From: Chlamydiota bacterium
GTDB lineage: Bacteria; Auribacterota; Tritonobacteria; UBA1439
Length of the DNA stretch: 64,000 nucleotides
Direction of reading: 5' to 3'
NCBI GenBank assembly: GCA_012729785.1
Contig: JAAYCL010000037.1
Location: 92,001 to 156,000, forward strand
The position numbers were made by a program, and so were the translations under genes. The stretch's first letter is position 1. Each line of letters starts with the position of its first letter. Positions 17,060 to 26,280 of the stretch are shown here, piece by piece. The notes beneath the pieces are model-generated. The model worked only from the letters and a program-made list of their open reading frames with translations. It was not told the origin of the DNA and ran no database searches.

Positions 17060-18448
17060 ATGAAGGTCGTGCACGTCTCTCATTTCTTCCCGCCCACGCA
17101 CCACGCGGGGGCCGAGACATACGCCTACAACCTCGCCAGGGAGCTGGCGGGCCGGCACGAGGTCTCCGTCTATACACGAGACTTCCCGTCGCCCCGCGGG
17201 CCGCTTTCCGCCGCGGAGGGGTTGTTCGAGGGGATGCGCGTCCGGCGAATCCGATGTCCGCTGCCGGAGACGTTCATCCGCTCATTCATCAACGAGGAGA
17301 TCCAGGCCGACTTCAGGGCCTTCCTCCTCGCAATCAGACCGGAGATCGTGCACTTCCACCACCACGTCTTCCTCTCCGTGTCGCTCATCGACGAGGCGAC
17401 CTCCCTCGGGATCCCGTTCGTGATGAGCCTGCACGACTACTTCTACATCTGCCCGCAGATACAGATGTCAAGGCCGGGCCTGCGGATCTGCCCGGGCCCG
17501 CACGGGGGGATCAACTGCCTCTCCTGCGGACACGCGCTCATGAGGCGGTTCAGCACCTCGTGGGGCAAGGAGCCCGGGGACGAGGATTCCCACTCGTTCG
17601 CCGGACGCCTGATCAGGAAGGCGCTGCCGAAACACCTCGTCACCCGCATGAAGAACCGCTACCTCAGCGAGTACTACCCGCTGGGGGGGATCCAGCCGCG
17701 GAGGGCGCTCGCCGCGATGCGCCTCCGGTACGTCATCGGCCGCATCAACAGGGCCGAGGCCATCCTCGCGCACTCCCGGCACCAGCGGGAGAAGTACCTG
17801 GCGGAGGGGGTCGACGAGGAGAGGATCGCGTACGCCCCGTCCGGGATGAACCACGCGCCGTTCAAAGGTTTCTCGAAACAGCCCGGCGGCGGGAGGGTGC
17901 GCTTCTCCTACGTCGGCTCCATCGTCCCCCACAAGGGGCTCCACGTCCTCATACCGGCCTTCAACCGGCTCCCCCCCGATGCCGCGGAGCTCAACATCTT
18001 CGGTTTCACGGACCAGGTCCCCGAGTATACCGCGCACCTCCGCACGCTGGTGACGCATCCCCGCATACGGTTCCGCGGCGGATTCCCCCACACCGCCGTC
18101 GCCGAACCGTACCGCGAGACGGACGTGCTGGTCGTCCCCTCCCTCTGGCACGAGAACCGTCCCGTCGTGATCCAGGACGCGTTCCTCTCCAAGACGCCGG
18201 TGATCGCCTCGGCGGGCTGCGCGATCTCGGAATTCGTGCGGGACGGGGCGGACGGGTTCCTCTTCGAAATGGGCGACGTCGACCAACTCGAGCAGGCGCT
18301 GATGCGCTTCGTCGCCGAACCGGGGCTCGCCGCGCGGCTCGGCGGCAATGCGCCGCCGGTCCTGAGCATCGAGGAGGACGCGCGCCGAATCGAAAAGCTC
18401 TACGAGTCGAGCATCGCGGGGCGCCGGCCGGCGTACCTGCCCCGCTAA
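17060..18448 (+). CDS. Glycosyltransferase family 4 protein
   Basis: 462 residues from ATG 17060; the frame is open to 16976 but the protein motif starts at MKVVHVSHFFPPTHHAGAETYAYNLA. Acceptor domain: EIVHFHHHVFLS and FVMSLHDYFYICPQIQ. A Cys-rich insert (RICPGPHGG, NCLSCGHALM) could bind metal. Donor domain: FSYVGSIVPHKGLHVLI, FRGGFPHTAVAEPYRETDVLVVPSLWHENRPVVIQDAFLSKTPVIAS, i.e. the E-x7-(E/D) loop as WHENRPVVIQDAF. The last bases overlap the stop of the convergent GT2 gene, with no terminator between. Confidence 0.86.
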   Translation: MKVVHVSHFFPPTHHAGAETYAYNLARELAGRHEVSVYTRDFPSPRGPLSAAEGLFEGMRVRRIRCPLPETFIRSFINEEIQADFRAFLLAIRPEIVHFHHHVFLSVSLIDEATSLGIPFVMSLHDYFYICPQIQMSRPGLRICPGPHGGINCLSCGHALMRRFSTSWGKEPGDEDSHSFAGRLIRKALPKHLVTRMKNRYLSEYYPLGGIQPRRALAAMRLRYVIGRINRAEAILAHSRHQREKYLAEGVDEERIAYAPSGMNHAPFKGFSKQPGGGRVRFSYVGSIVPHKGLHVLIPAFNRLPPDAAELNIFGFTDQVPEYTAHLRTLVTHPRIRFRGGFPHTAVAEPYRETDVLVVPSLWHENRPVVIQDAFLSKTPVIASAGCAISEFVRDGADGFLFEMGDVDQLEQALMRFVAEPGLAARLGGNAPPVLSIEEDARRIEKLYESSIAGRRPAYLPR

Positions 18449-19935
18449 CGGGGAGAGGATCCGCCCTCTGCGGGCGAAACGTCGCCCGCCGCCGCATCCC
18501 TGATGAAGGGAGACCCCTCGGGGAGGAGGCTCACCTCGTTGAACTGCACCCCGAGGTCGTGCCGCTGCGCCCCGAGGTCGGCGGGCAGATACCGGTCGAG
18601 GGAGAAGGAGACGAGGACCGCGTCGCCGGAGGGGATGCAGGGGATCCGCAGCGTTGTCCACTCCCCCCGCGGAATCGGGAAGGCGCCCAACCGCTCCCCG
18701 TCCATCGCGACGGTCAGCACCTGCGGCCCTCCGGGATCGAGCGGCTGGAACAGGTGAAGCTGGAGCACGTTCCCGGCGCCCTTCTCCGCCGCCAGGAAGC
18801 AATCCGCATCCCGCCCCATCCACCGCGCCTGCGGAAAAACGCGACAATCCAGCGGAAGCCATCCGTCCCCCAGCACGAGATCGTTCACACCGACAAGGAT
18901 CCTCCGCGGGAGCCGCTCCCCCTCCGCCGGCCTCCGGTAGTCCCATTTCGGGTAGGGCAGAGCGGCCGGGTGAACGGCCGGCAGACAGCGCGCGTACAGT
19001 CCCCGGGCGACCGAGGCGGGGAAACGGAACCTGAATCGAAGGGCCCTCGGCAGCAGCCGGAGCGCCGACAGAAAGGCCCGCAGGCGGGCGGCGAGCGACC
19101 GCCAGTCGCCCCTCCGAGCCTCCGCCGCCGCCTCCCTCCGCTGTTCTCGAATGAGATCGGGCACAACCCGCCGCGCCAGTTCATCCGCGGGAAAGTACCG
19201 CGCCATCATCAGGAGCCGGTTGCGGAGGGTCAGGTACCTCTTGCGGGGCGATCCTTCCACCCACGATGCGGAGTGCTTGTGGTAGACCACGGCGTCCGGG
19301 GCCGTGACGACCCTCCAGCCCGCCGCGCGGAGCCTGAACGACAGATCGACGTCCTCGTAGTAGGCCCTGAACGTCGCATCGAAGAGCCCCACCCTCCTTA
19401 ACGCAGCCGCCCTGAGGAGGCACGCCCCCCCGGTGAAGGCGGGGACCTCCTCGCTCCGGGCGTAGCGCCCGGAGAAGAGCTCCCCCTGGCCCCTGTCGAG
19501 GCCGTAGGCGAAACGATCGAGCGCCACCCCGATGCCGTTGATCATCCTCCTGTTGGCGTGGAACATGAGGCGCGGCGCAACCGCCCCGATATCCGGCGAC
19601 GCCGCGATCGTTCGCATCATCTCGGAAAGCCACCGCCGATCGACCGCCGTGTCGTCGTTCAGGAGGGCGATGAACTCGGCCCCTTCGTCCAGCGCGCGGC
19701 GCATGGCCGCGTTCATCCCGCCCGCGAACAAAAGGTTTTTGGGGTTGCGCACGACGGTCACGCCGGGGAAACGCGCGCGCACGTACTCGACGCTCCCGTC
19801 GGAGGAGGCGTTGTCCATCAGCATCAGACGGCGGGCGCCGTAGTCGAGCCGCTCCAGCGACTCGAAGCACTCCCCGAGGTTGCGGAGGCCGTTGTAATTC
19901 GACACGATGACGGTCACCGCCGGTTCTGTCGTCAT
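18445..19935 (-). CDS. Glycosyltransferase family 2 protein with C-terminal beta-rich domain
   Basis: 496 residues. GT2 core: VTVIVSNYNGLRNLGEC, LMDNASSDGSVEYV, LFAGGMNAAMRRAL, ALLNDDTAVDRRWL (DxD), GGACLLRAAAL, AYYEDVDLSFRLRAAGW and VVYHKHSASW. After about residue 340 comes the accessory region with GDGWLPLDCRVF, ARWMGRDADCFLAA, DGERLGAF and ADLGAQRHDLGVQF, related in outline to the C-terminal domains of the genes at 10818, 21526 and 26281. It lies 4 bp after the GT4 gene upstream (19940) in one transcript, and its stop codon overlaps that of the convergent GT4 gene. Confidence 0.87.
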   Translation of the reverse strand: MTTEPAVTVIVSNYNGLRNLGECFESLERLDYGARRLMLMDNASSDGSVEYVRARFPGVTVVRNPKNLLFAGGMNAAMRRALDEGAEFIALLNDDTAVDRRWLSEMMRTIAASPDIGAVAPRLMFHANRRMINGIGVALDRFAYGLDRGQGELFSGRYARSEEVPAFTGGACLLRAAALRRVGLFDATFRAYYEDVDLSFRLRAAGWRVVTAPDAVVYHKHSASWVEGSPRKRYLTLRNRLLMMARYFPADELARRVVPDLIREQRREAAAEARRGDWRSLAARLRAFLSALRLLPRALRFRFRFPASVARGLYARCLPAVHPAALPYPKWDYRRPAEGERLPRRILVGVNDLVLGDGWLPLDCRVFPQARWMGRDADCFLAAEKGAGNVLQLHLFQPLDPGGPQVLTVAMDGERLGAFPIPRGEWTTLRIPCIPSGDAVLVSFSLDRYLPADLGAQRHDLGVQFNEVSLLPEGSPFIRDAAAGDVSPAEGGSSPR

Positions 19936-19939
19936 CGGA

Positions 19940-21190
19940 TCACCGCCGCCCGCCGGGGCCGAGCCCCTCGAACAGCCCCCTCACCTTCGCGTACCGCATC
20001 TCCCAGGTGCACTCGGCGAGCGTCTTGGCGCGCCCCCGCTCCCCCATCCGGCGCGCGAGGGCCGGATCCCCGAGCAGCTTCAGCAGGCACTCGCCCAGCA
20101 TATGCGAGTCGCCGAACGGCACGAGGAACCCGTCTTCCCCGTCCGCGACCACGTGCGGGATACCTCCGGCATACGCGCCGACGACGGGCCTGCGGGCCAG
20201 CCACGCCTCCAGGAACACAATCCCATAGCTGTCGGCCCGGGAAGGGAGCACGAGCGCGTCGCATGCATCCAGGAGATCGGCCTTCTCCGCGTCGTCGGCG
20301 GACCCCAGGGGTATGCACGACTCCCTCGCGGCGGCCGGCTGCGCCGAGTAGTAGTTCGTGAATTCGACGGCAGGATGCCCGATCATCGCAAGCCGCACCC
20401 GGTGTCCCCGCCGGCGCAGTCCCGCCACCGCGTCGAACGCGTGGAACGCCCCCTTGTCGTAGACAAGGAGGCCGATGTAGGCGATGATCCTCTCCCCGGC
20501 GCTCACGTCGTGGCGCTCCCTGAACCGCGCGCCGTTCCCCCCCCGCAGATCCTCCGGATTGACCCCGGCGCCGACGACGGCGAGCCGCGCGGGATCGACG
20601 CCCCGCGCCGCGAGGAGGTCGCGCTCGGCGGGCGATTGGACAATCACGAGCGCGCTCCGTCTCATTAATTCGATCTGGCGCGGGCGGGTGTGCATCTCGG
20701 TCTGGACGTCGCCGCGCGGGGTCCCGGTATGCGCGAAGGGGATCATCACGAACGGCCTCCGCCGGAGACGTGCGGCCAGGTAGGCGGGATAGATCAACGA
20801 ATAGAACGGACTCGGCGCGGCGGTGACGACATCGTAGCGCCCCGCTCGGAGGAGAAGATCCCGCCACATCCCCGGGAGGATCGCCGAGGGGGATCGCACG
20901 CAGAACCTCGCGGGGTTCGACGGGATCCGTCCCAACGCCCGGCGGACCAGCCCCCGCGGCGACGGGTGGCGCACCGCGTAACGCCGGACCTCGACCCCGG
21001 CGACCTCGTACCTGCGGGGCTCGAAATGCTTCCGGTCGGGGCGAAAAAGGTACTCAAGGTCCCAGGCGTTCGTGGTGAAAACGGTGACCCGGTGGCCGTC
21101 CCGCACGAAGCGGTCGGAGAGTTCCTTGACGTAGTTCGGGGCTCCTCCCCGGTACGGCCAGTATTGGTTCACAACGCTGAGGATACGCAC
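19940..21190 (-). CDS. Glycosyltransferase family 4 protein
   Basis: 416 residues if started at GTG 21190, where the family motif VRILSVVNQYWPYRGGAPNYV begins; the frame is open up to an ATG at 21379, but those 63 residues are Pro/Ala/Arg-rich and resemble no GT4 start. Motifs: HRVTVFTTNAW, PFVMIPFAHTG, ALVIVQSPAERDLLA, IIAYIGLLVYDKGAFHAF, ALVLPSRADSYGIVFLEAWLARRPVVGA (E-x7-E). It is one of three close paralogues (also 23465 and 27690) sharing the QYWP start and an HTxPxQ-x-ELM-type segment. GGGAGG lies 11 bases upstream of the GTG. The start is the least certain part. Confidence 0.84.
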   Translation of the reverse strand: MRILSVVNQYWPYRGGAPNYVKELSDRFVRDGHRVTVFTTNAWDLEYLFRPDRKHFEPRRYEVAGVEVRRYAVRHPSPRGLVRRALGRIPSNPARFCVRSPSAILPGMWRDLLLRAGRYDVVTAAPSPFYSLIYPAYLAARLRRRPFVMIPFAHTGTPRGDVQTEMHTRPRQIELMRRSALVIVQSPAERDLLAARGVDPARLAVVGAGVNPEDLRGGNGARFRERHDVSAGERIIAYIGLLVYDKGAFHAFDAVAGLRRRGHRVRLAMIGHPAVEFTNYYSAQPAAARESCIPLGSADDAEKADLLDACDALVLPSRADSYGIVFLEAWLARRPVVGAYAGGIPHVVADGEDGFLVPFGDSHMLGECLLKLLGDPALARRMGERGRAKTLAECTWEMRYAKVRGLFEGLGPGGRR

Positions 21191-21525
21191 GGGGACGGTG
21201 GCCTCCCGCAACGGTATCGCTGCGGCCCGGGCCGCGGCGGCGTTCCCGGCCCTGCGCCCAACCGGCCGGAGATGCCACGCCCCCGGGGAGATATCCTCCT
21301 CCGGCCCCCACCGAGGTGTCGTTGCCGGGGGGGGTGCCATCCGGACGCAACGGCGCGAAGCATGGTCATCGACGGACATACTATAACAAAGATGGCCCGG
21401 CCGCAGATACCCCGCGGACCGGAACGGCGGGGCGAGCCCGGCGAGAAAAGGCCTGGGGGGGAAGCGGCGAGAGGTGGTATCATTGCGCGCAGGATCATGG
21501 AAACCACCTCCCGCGTCGGACGCCT
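21191..21525. other. Divergent intergenic region
   Basis: 335 bases between divergent genes. It holds an extended -10 (TGGTATCAT, 21475-21483) for the plus-strand radical SAM gene, and on the minus strand a TATAGT at 21385-21380, which may drive the GT4 gene with a leader of nearly 190 bases. The minus-strand frame is open through most of it, so an N-terminal extension of the GT4 protein cannot be fully excluded. No RNA gene or repeat is seen. Confidence 0.4.
21475..21483 (+). promoter_or_regulatory. Extended -10 promoter of the B12 radical SAM gene
   Basis: TGg followed by TATCAT (21478-21483), 42 bases before ATG 21526; no -35 is recognisable. Confidence 0.4.
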
Positions 21526-23388
21526 ATGAAGACCCTCATCACCAACCCGCCGTGGCTCACCCCCGGCAGGATCGGTTTTCGTTCCAACGTCCGATGGCCG
21601 TTCACCGTCAGTCGAAAGACATGGCGCGAGAAGGGCCGCTGCAGCTACCATTTCCCGATCTACCAGGCTTACACGGCCGCCCTCCTCATGAAGCACGGCA
21701 TGGATGTCGGCGTGATCGACTGCAGCGTGGACGCGCTCGATGCGGAGGCCTACTGCGCGCGGGTCGAGGAGGCCGCGCCGGGCCTTGTCGTCATCGAAAC
21801 GGCGACCGCGTCATTCGCCCAGGATATCGTTACCATCCGCATGGTGAAGGAGCGGACCGGCGCACCGGTTGCGCTCGTGGGGCCGCACGCGACAATCTTC
21901 CACGAATCGATCCTGCGGGAGCACCCGTTCGTGGATTACGTCGTGCGCGGCGAATATGAGCTGACGGTGCTCGAGCTCGTCCGCGCTCTCGAGGACGGCC
22001 GTGACGCGCGCGGCGTCGCCGGCCTCACCCGGCGCGACGGGAACATTGTGCGGGTGCATCCTCCCCGCCCCTTCATCGAGGACCTCGACGCCCTCCCCTT
22101 TCCCGCCCGCGACCTCTACCCGTGGGACCATTATCACGAGCCGAACTACCTGGCCCTCCCCTGGATCACCCTCATCTCCAGCAGGGGGTGCCCGTTCCGG
22201 TGCATCTACTGCCTCTGGCCCCAGACGATGTACGGGCACCGGTATCGGACGCGCAGCCCCCGCAACGTCGTGGACGAAATCGAGGAGTGCGTGAAGAGGT
22301 ACCGCCCCGGGGAGTTCTTCTTCGACGACGACACCTTCGCCCTCTCGAAACGGCACGTCCTCGGCATCTGCGAGGGGATCGTCGGCCGGGGCCTCGACAT
22401 CCTCTGGTCCTGCATGGGGAGGGTGGACACGGTGGACCGGGAGATGCTCGAGGCGATGCGCCGCGCGGGGTGCCGCAAGATCAAGTTCGGCGTCGAGACC
22501 GGATCGAGGGCGATCATGAAGACGATCAAGAAGGGGATCGACCTCGACCTGGTTGCGGACCGGTTCCGGCTCGCCAAGGAGTGCGGCCTCGAGGTCCACG
22601 GCACGTTCATGATCGGGCTCCCCGGTGAAACACGGGAAACGATCCGCGAAACGATCGACCTCGCCAGACGCCTCCCCAACGACTCGCTCCAGTTCAGCAT
22701 CGCCACCCCGTTCCCCGGCACCGAGTTTTACACCCTGTGCGAGAAGAACGGCTTTCTCGTGACAAACGACTGGGCGAATTTCGACGGCAAATTCGGCGCC
22801 GTGATGAGCTACCCCGATCTCTCGAAGGACGAGATGGAGGAGATGCTGTTCTTCGCCCTCCAGACCTGCCAACCGCAGTATGGGAAGGCGGGGAGGACGC
22901 TCGCCGGAAAGCTGCTGCACGAGGCGCGCACCTCGGGCGTCGGGGCCGCCCTCGCGCACGGCGCGCGTTACCTGTTGAAGCAGGCGGGGATCTCACGGGC
23001 CTCGGGCGGCGGGATCACACTCTCGGGCCCCCTCAGGATGGGGCTTGGGTGGTATCCGGGAGGTACCGAGATCGGCAAGGAGGCGTACCTCACCGTCGAG
23101 CCGGGGACGGAGCGGGGGGGGCGCACCCTCGCCATGACCGCGAAAGCGGCGAAAGGAGCCGCCCCCTATCCGACACTCGAACTGAGCGCCGGGGGGGAAC
23201 CGCTCGGATCGCTCGCGCTCTCTTCGGAATGGAGGACCGTCCGCGTCGCGCTTCCGGAGACGCGCCTCCCCCTCGAGATCAAAATCAGGGCCGATCGGAC
23301 AACCAGGATCCCCCGGCCGGGGAAGCTCCCGAAATTCGTCGGCGCCACGGTTAGGGAACTCGCCGTCACGCGGTCGACGCCGAGATGA
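21526..23388 (+). CDS. B12-binding radical SAM protein with C-terminal beta-rich domain
   Basis: 620 residues from ATG 21526. Residues 1-150 form a cobalamin-binding Rossmann domain (YTAALLMKHGMDVGVIDC, VALVGPHATIF, VDYVVRGEYELT). The radical SAM core follows: SSRGCPFRCIYCLWP (CxxxCxxC), FFDDDTFALSK, FGVETGSRAIMKTIKKG and GTFMIGLPGETRET, typical of the BchE/HpnP-like class that methylates or rearranges unactivated carbons. The last 120 residues start GLGWYPGG and are beta-rich, related in outline to the tails of three GT2 enzymes here. It precedes a GT4 gene on the same strand. The substrate is unknown; a glycan or polyprenyl lipid is inferred from context. Confidence 0.88.
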   Translation: MKTLITNPPWLTPGRIGFRSNVRWPFTVSRKTWREKGRCSYHFPIYQAYTAALLMKHGMDVGVIDCSVDALDAEAYCARVEEAAPGLVVIETATASFAQDIVTIRMVKERTGAPVALVGPHATIFHESILREHPFVDYVVRGEYELTVLELVRALEDGRDARGVAGLTRRDGNIVRVHPPRPFIEDLDALPFPARDLYPWDHYHEPNYLALPWITLISSRGCPFRCIYCLWPQTMYGHRYRTRSPRNVVDEIEECVKRYRPGEFFFDDDTFALSKRHVLGICEGIVGRGLDILWSCMGRVDTVDREMLEAMRRAGCRKIKFGVETGSRAIMKTIKKGIDLDLVADRFRLAKECGLEVHGTFMIGLPGETRETIRETIDLARRLPNDSLQFSIATPFPGTEFYTLCEKNGFLVTNDWANFDGKFGAVMSYPDLSKDEMEEMLFFALQTCQPQYGKAGRTLAGKLLHEARTSGVGAALAHGARYLLKQAGISRASGGGITLSGPLRMGLGWYPGGTEIGKEAYLTVEPGTERGGRTLAMTAKAAKGAAPYPTLELSAGGEPLGSLALSSEWRTVRVALPETRLPLEIKIRADRTTRIPRPGKLPKFVGATVRELAVTRSTPR

Positions 23389-23464
23389 GCCCTCCCGCGA
23401 AGGCCCCCAACCTCGTTTCGCCGGACAACCGCGGCATCGGGTTCGCCGCGGAACGGGGCGTCAG

Positions 23465-24697
23465 ATGAGAATGCTCTATCTTTGCCATCAGTACTGGCCG
23501 GCCCTTTGCGGTTCGGGGATCTTCTTCCAGGAGATGGCGGAGCGCCTCGCAAAGGAGGGGCACAGCGTCTCCGTCTTCACGACGGACGCCCTTCATTTCG
23601 AGAGGTTTGTGCGCCGGGACGGCGCGAGGGTCGTCGTACGCAGGGAGACGCGCGGCGGCGTCTCGATACGGCGGTTCCCCCTTCGCCACATCCCCAACTA
23701 CGACCGCCTCCGGTGGCGCCTCAAACGCCTTCCGTTCCCGGCCGCCCCGCACCTCTTCGGCACCGGTTTCCTGCCCGGGATGGCGCGCGAAGGGCTGAGA
23801 CACCACCGGGTGGATGCGGTGCACGCGGGCCTCGTGCCCTACGGGATGCTCCTCTACCTCGCGTGGAGGATCGCGCGGAGAGAAGGGGTTCCGCTGATCT
23901 ACAGCCCGTTCGTCCATACGGGGGAACCGCACGACGAACGGGTGCTCAGGATCCACACCGATCCCGCCCAGATGAAACTCCTCGCCGAGGCGGATGCCGT
24001 CATCGCCCAGACCTCCATCGAGGCGGAGGCGCTGCGGCGGGCGGGCGTCCCCGCCGATACAATCAGGATCGTGGGAATGGGCGTCGACGCGGTCGGCCTG
24101 CGCGGAGGTGACGGGGAGCGGTTCAGAAGGGCGCACGGCCTGCGGGGAACCGTCCTCTTCTCCGTAGGCCCCAAGGCGCGGGACAAGGGCGCTGAGCAGA
24201 CGGTGCGGGCCTTCGAGCGTCTCCTCGCCGACGGCCGCGACGTCTCACTCGTTCTCGCGGGGCCCACCTATGACTCCTTCAGATCGTTTCACGCGTCGCT
24301 CCCGCCGGCTGTCGGCGGACGCATCGCCATGCTCGAACGCGTCGAGGGCGAGGAGAAGCGGGATCTCTTCGCCGCGGGAGATATCTACGTGATGCCGTCG
24401 CGGAACGAGTCGTTCGGAATGGTCTACCTCGAAGCGTGGGCATGCGGCGTTCCGGTCATCGGCTGCGCGGCGGGAGGGGTGCCGGCGGTCGTGGAGGACG
24501 GGGCGGACGGGTTCCTCGTCCCGTTCGGCGACGTGGATCTCCTCGCCGACAGGATACGGCTCCTGCTCGACGCCCCGGAGAGACGCCGGGAGATGGGGAG
24601 ACGGGGACGGGACAAGGTGGCGTCGCGATACACCTGGGAGATTCAATACGGCAAGGTGAAGCGGCTGTACGCCTCGCTGGGCCTGTTGGCGGGATGA
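23465..24697 (+). CDS. Glycosyltransferase family 4 protein
   Basis: 410 residues. Acceptor domain: MLYLCHQYWPALCGSGIFFQEMAERL, HSVSVFTTDALHFERF, VDAVHAGLVPYGMLLYLA and PLIYSPFVHTG. Then RIHTDPAQMKLLAEADAVIAQT. Donor domain: VLFSVGPKARDKGAEQTV, DIYVMPSRNESFGMVYLEAWACGVPVIGC (E-x7-E) and GADGFLVPFGD. It is a clear paralogue of the genes at 19940 and 27690, probably through local duplication. It follows the B12 radical SAM gene by 76 bp and is convergent with the next gene. The sugar donor cannot be assigned. Confidence 0.88.
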   Translation: MRMLYLCHQYWPALCGSGIFFQEMAERLAKEGHSVSVFTTDALHFERFVRRDGARVVVRRETRGGVSIRRFPLRHIPNYDRLRWRLKRLPFPAAPHLFGTGFLPGMAREGLRHHRVDAVHAGLVPYGMLLYLAWRIARREGVPLIYSPFVHTGEPHDERVLRIHTDPAQMKLLAEADAVIAQTSIEAEALRRAGVPADTIRIVGMGVDAVGLRGGDGERFRRAHGLRGTVLFSVGPKARDKGAEQTVRAFERLLADGRDVSLVLAGPTYDSFRSFHASLPPAVGGRIAMLERVEGEEKRDLFAAGDIYVMPSRNESFGMVYLEAWACGVPVIGCAAGGVPAVVEDGADGFLVPFGDVDLLADRIRLLLDAPERRREMGRRGRDKVASRYTWEIQYGKVKRLYASLGLLAG

Positions 24698-24803
24698 GAA
24701 CGGCGTCCTCGATCTCCATTCACCTGATGTGATGAGCAAGGGAGGGCGCCTTCGGCCCCCGCCTCTTCCGTATCCGGACCGCGGCCGCCGGCCTCCGATC
24801 CGG

Positions 24804-26006
24804 TCAGGCCTTCCCGAGGCGGTTCTTCAGTGCGGACTTCGCGCGCCCCAGGAAAGGGATGCGCCGGAGGGTGCGCCGAAGGGGGAGAAACAAGAGCTCC
24901 CGGACCATGCGCAACTCGGCCGGCGGGTCGGGTTTTCTCCACCCGCGCGCGGAACAGGCGATGCAGGCCGCCGGCGGCGTCCCGGCGATAAGTCTCCTCC
25001 GCAACTCCCTGAACCGCTCCCCGTTCCATATCTCCTTGAAACTCTGCGTTCGGAGACTGCCCATCGAATCGAACATCGCGCAGCATGGGATGACATCCCC
25101 TCCCGCGGTCACCACGGCCATCTTCCACGGGAGGAAGCAGTCCTTGAGGGCGTAGGTGCGCGGCGCGCCACGGAGATCCTTGAACGTCTCCATCTCCTGC
25201 GGGGCCTCGAACTGGTCGGGCGGGATCAGGGAGAACTCCACGCCGACCTCCCCGGCGACCGTGCGCGCGGCGTCGCTCCATTTCCTTCCCATCTCCCGAT
25301 GGCGCCAGGCGACCGACTGGCCCTCCATCCCGCGGTACTCCGCCATCTGCTGGAGACCGACACGGGACACCCCGAGATCCCCCGCCAACCGGACCAGCTC
25401 CGGGAGCTCCTCGATCGTGTCCCGCATCCCGAGCGCCATGAACTCGATCCTCGGCGCGGAGCGCCCCTGCCTCTTCTTCTCCTCCCCGATACGCCGCACG
25501 GCGGCGACGAGCGTGGAGAGCTCCCCCCTCCGGCGTATCCTTCGGTAGGTTTCGGGCCGCGCCGCGTCGACGGAGACGGTGAGGAGGTCCAGCCCCAGCC
25601 GGACGATCTCCCGAGCGGTCTCTCCGTCGATGAGGGTGCCGTTGCTGATCGTGCGGACGAATATCCCGTGCGTCTTCAGCACCGCGAGCATCTCGAGATA
25701 CAGGTCGGGCTTGATGAACGCCTCTCCCCATATCCCGCTCAGGTCCACATACTCGACGAAGGGGAGCACGGATTTCAGCGCGGAGAAGATCCCCATGGGC
25801 ATAAGGCGATCGGGGACGACGTTTGTCGCACCGATCGTCTTTGCGCACATCACGCACCGCAGGTTGCAGTGCGACGATATCTCGAGCTGCAGCAGCGTCG
25901 GGAGAGGGGCGAAGCCGGAGCGGAGGTAGCGCAGCACCAACGGGCGGAGCATCCACGCCCCGATTGTACCCGCCGCGCCCGCCGCCGTTCGTCCCTGTTC
26001 CGCCAT
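24804..26006 (-). CDS. Radical SAM protein with SPASM-type C-terminus
   Basis: 400 residues from ATG 26006; an open frame extends to 26204 but lies above the promoter. The core motif is LEISSHCNLRCVMCAKTIGA near residue 50, followed by YVDLSGIWGEAFIKPDL, FVRTISNGTLI and LLTVSVDAARPETYR. The C-terminus has KDCFLPW, DVIPCCAMFDSMG and AACIACSARG, i.e. cysteines for auxiliary clusters, plus KEIWNGERFRELRR, which is typical of SPASM proteins. It is related in layout to the protein at 6725. Promoter TTTACA-N17-TATAGT at 26041-26069. Role in the glycan island unknown. Confidence 0.87.
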   Translation of the reverse strand: MAEQGRTAAGAAGTIGAWMLRPLVLRYLRSGFAPLPTLLQLEISSHCNLRCVMCAKTIGATNVVPDRLMPMGIFSALKSVLPFVEYVDLSGIWGEAFIKPDLYLEMLAVLKTHGIFVRTISNGTLIDGETAREIVRLGLDLLTVSVDAARPETYRRIRRRGELSTLVAAVRRIGEEKKRQGRSAPRIEFMALGMRDTIEELPELVRLAGDLGVSRVGLQQMAEYRGMEGQSVAWRHREMGRKWSDAARTVAGEVGVEFSLIPPDQFEAPQEMETFKDLRGAPRTYALKDCFLPWKMAVVTAGGDVIPCCAMFDSMGSLRTQSFKEIWNGERFRELRRRLIAGTPPAACIACSARGWRKPDPPAELRMVRELLFLPLRRTLRRIPFLGRAKSALKNRLGKA

Positions 26007-26040
26007 GGCCTCGCCTGTCCCCCCGCCTTTGACCGGCGCC

Positions 26041-26069
26041 ACTATATACAGGCGTCGCAGCCATGTAAA
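26041..26069 (-). promoter_or_regulatory. Promoter for the radical SAM gene at 24804
   Basis: Minus strand: TTTACA (26069-26064), 17 bp, TATAGT (26046-26041). The leader to ATG 26006 is about 28 bases. This supports the choice of ATG 26006 over the upstream open frame. Confidence 0.65.
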
Positions 26070-26225
26070 GCGTTTTGGCCGCGTGCACGCGCGGCCCCGC
26101 GTATCCCCGGGTAATTTTCCCCGCCCCGCTCCTCCGTTCCGGGAATCGGGATCCCCTTCCAGGCGGCATAACAGCAGCGCCTCTTCGCCCCCCTTCCTTT
26201 GCACGCGCGCCCGGGGCGACTCCTT

Positions 26226-26234
26226 TGCTATACT
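26226..26234 (+). promoter_or_regulatory. Extended -10 promoter for the GT2-GT4 pair
   Basis: TGc followed by TATACT (26229-26234), 46 bases before ATG 26281; no -35 is recognisable at 16-18 bp. Confidence 0.5.
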
Positions 26235-26280
26235 GGACCCGCGCCGCGCGAGGGATGCGGCGGGGGGCTCCCGGAGACCG

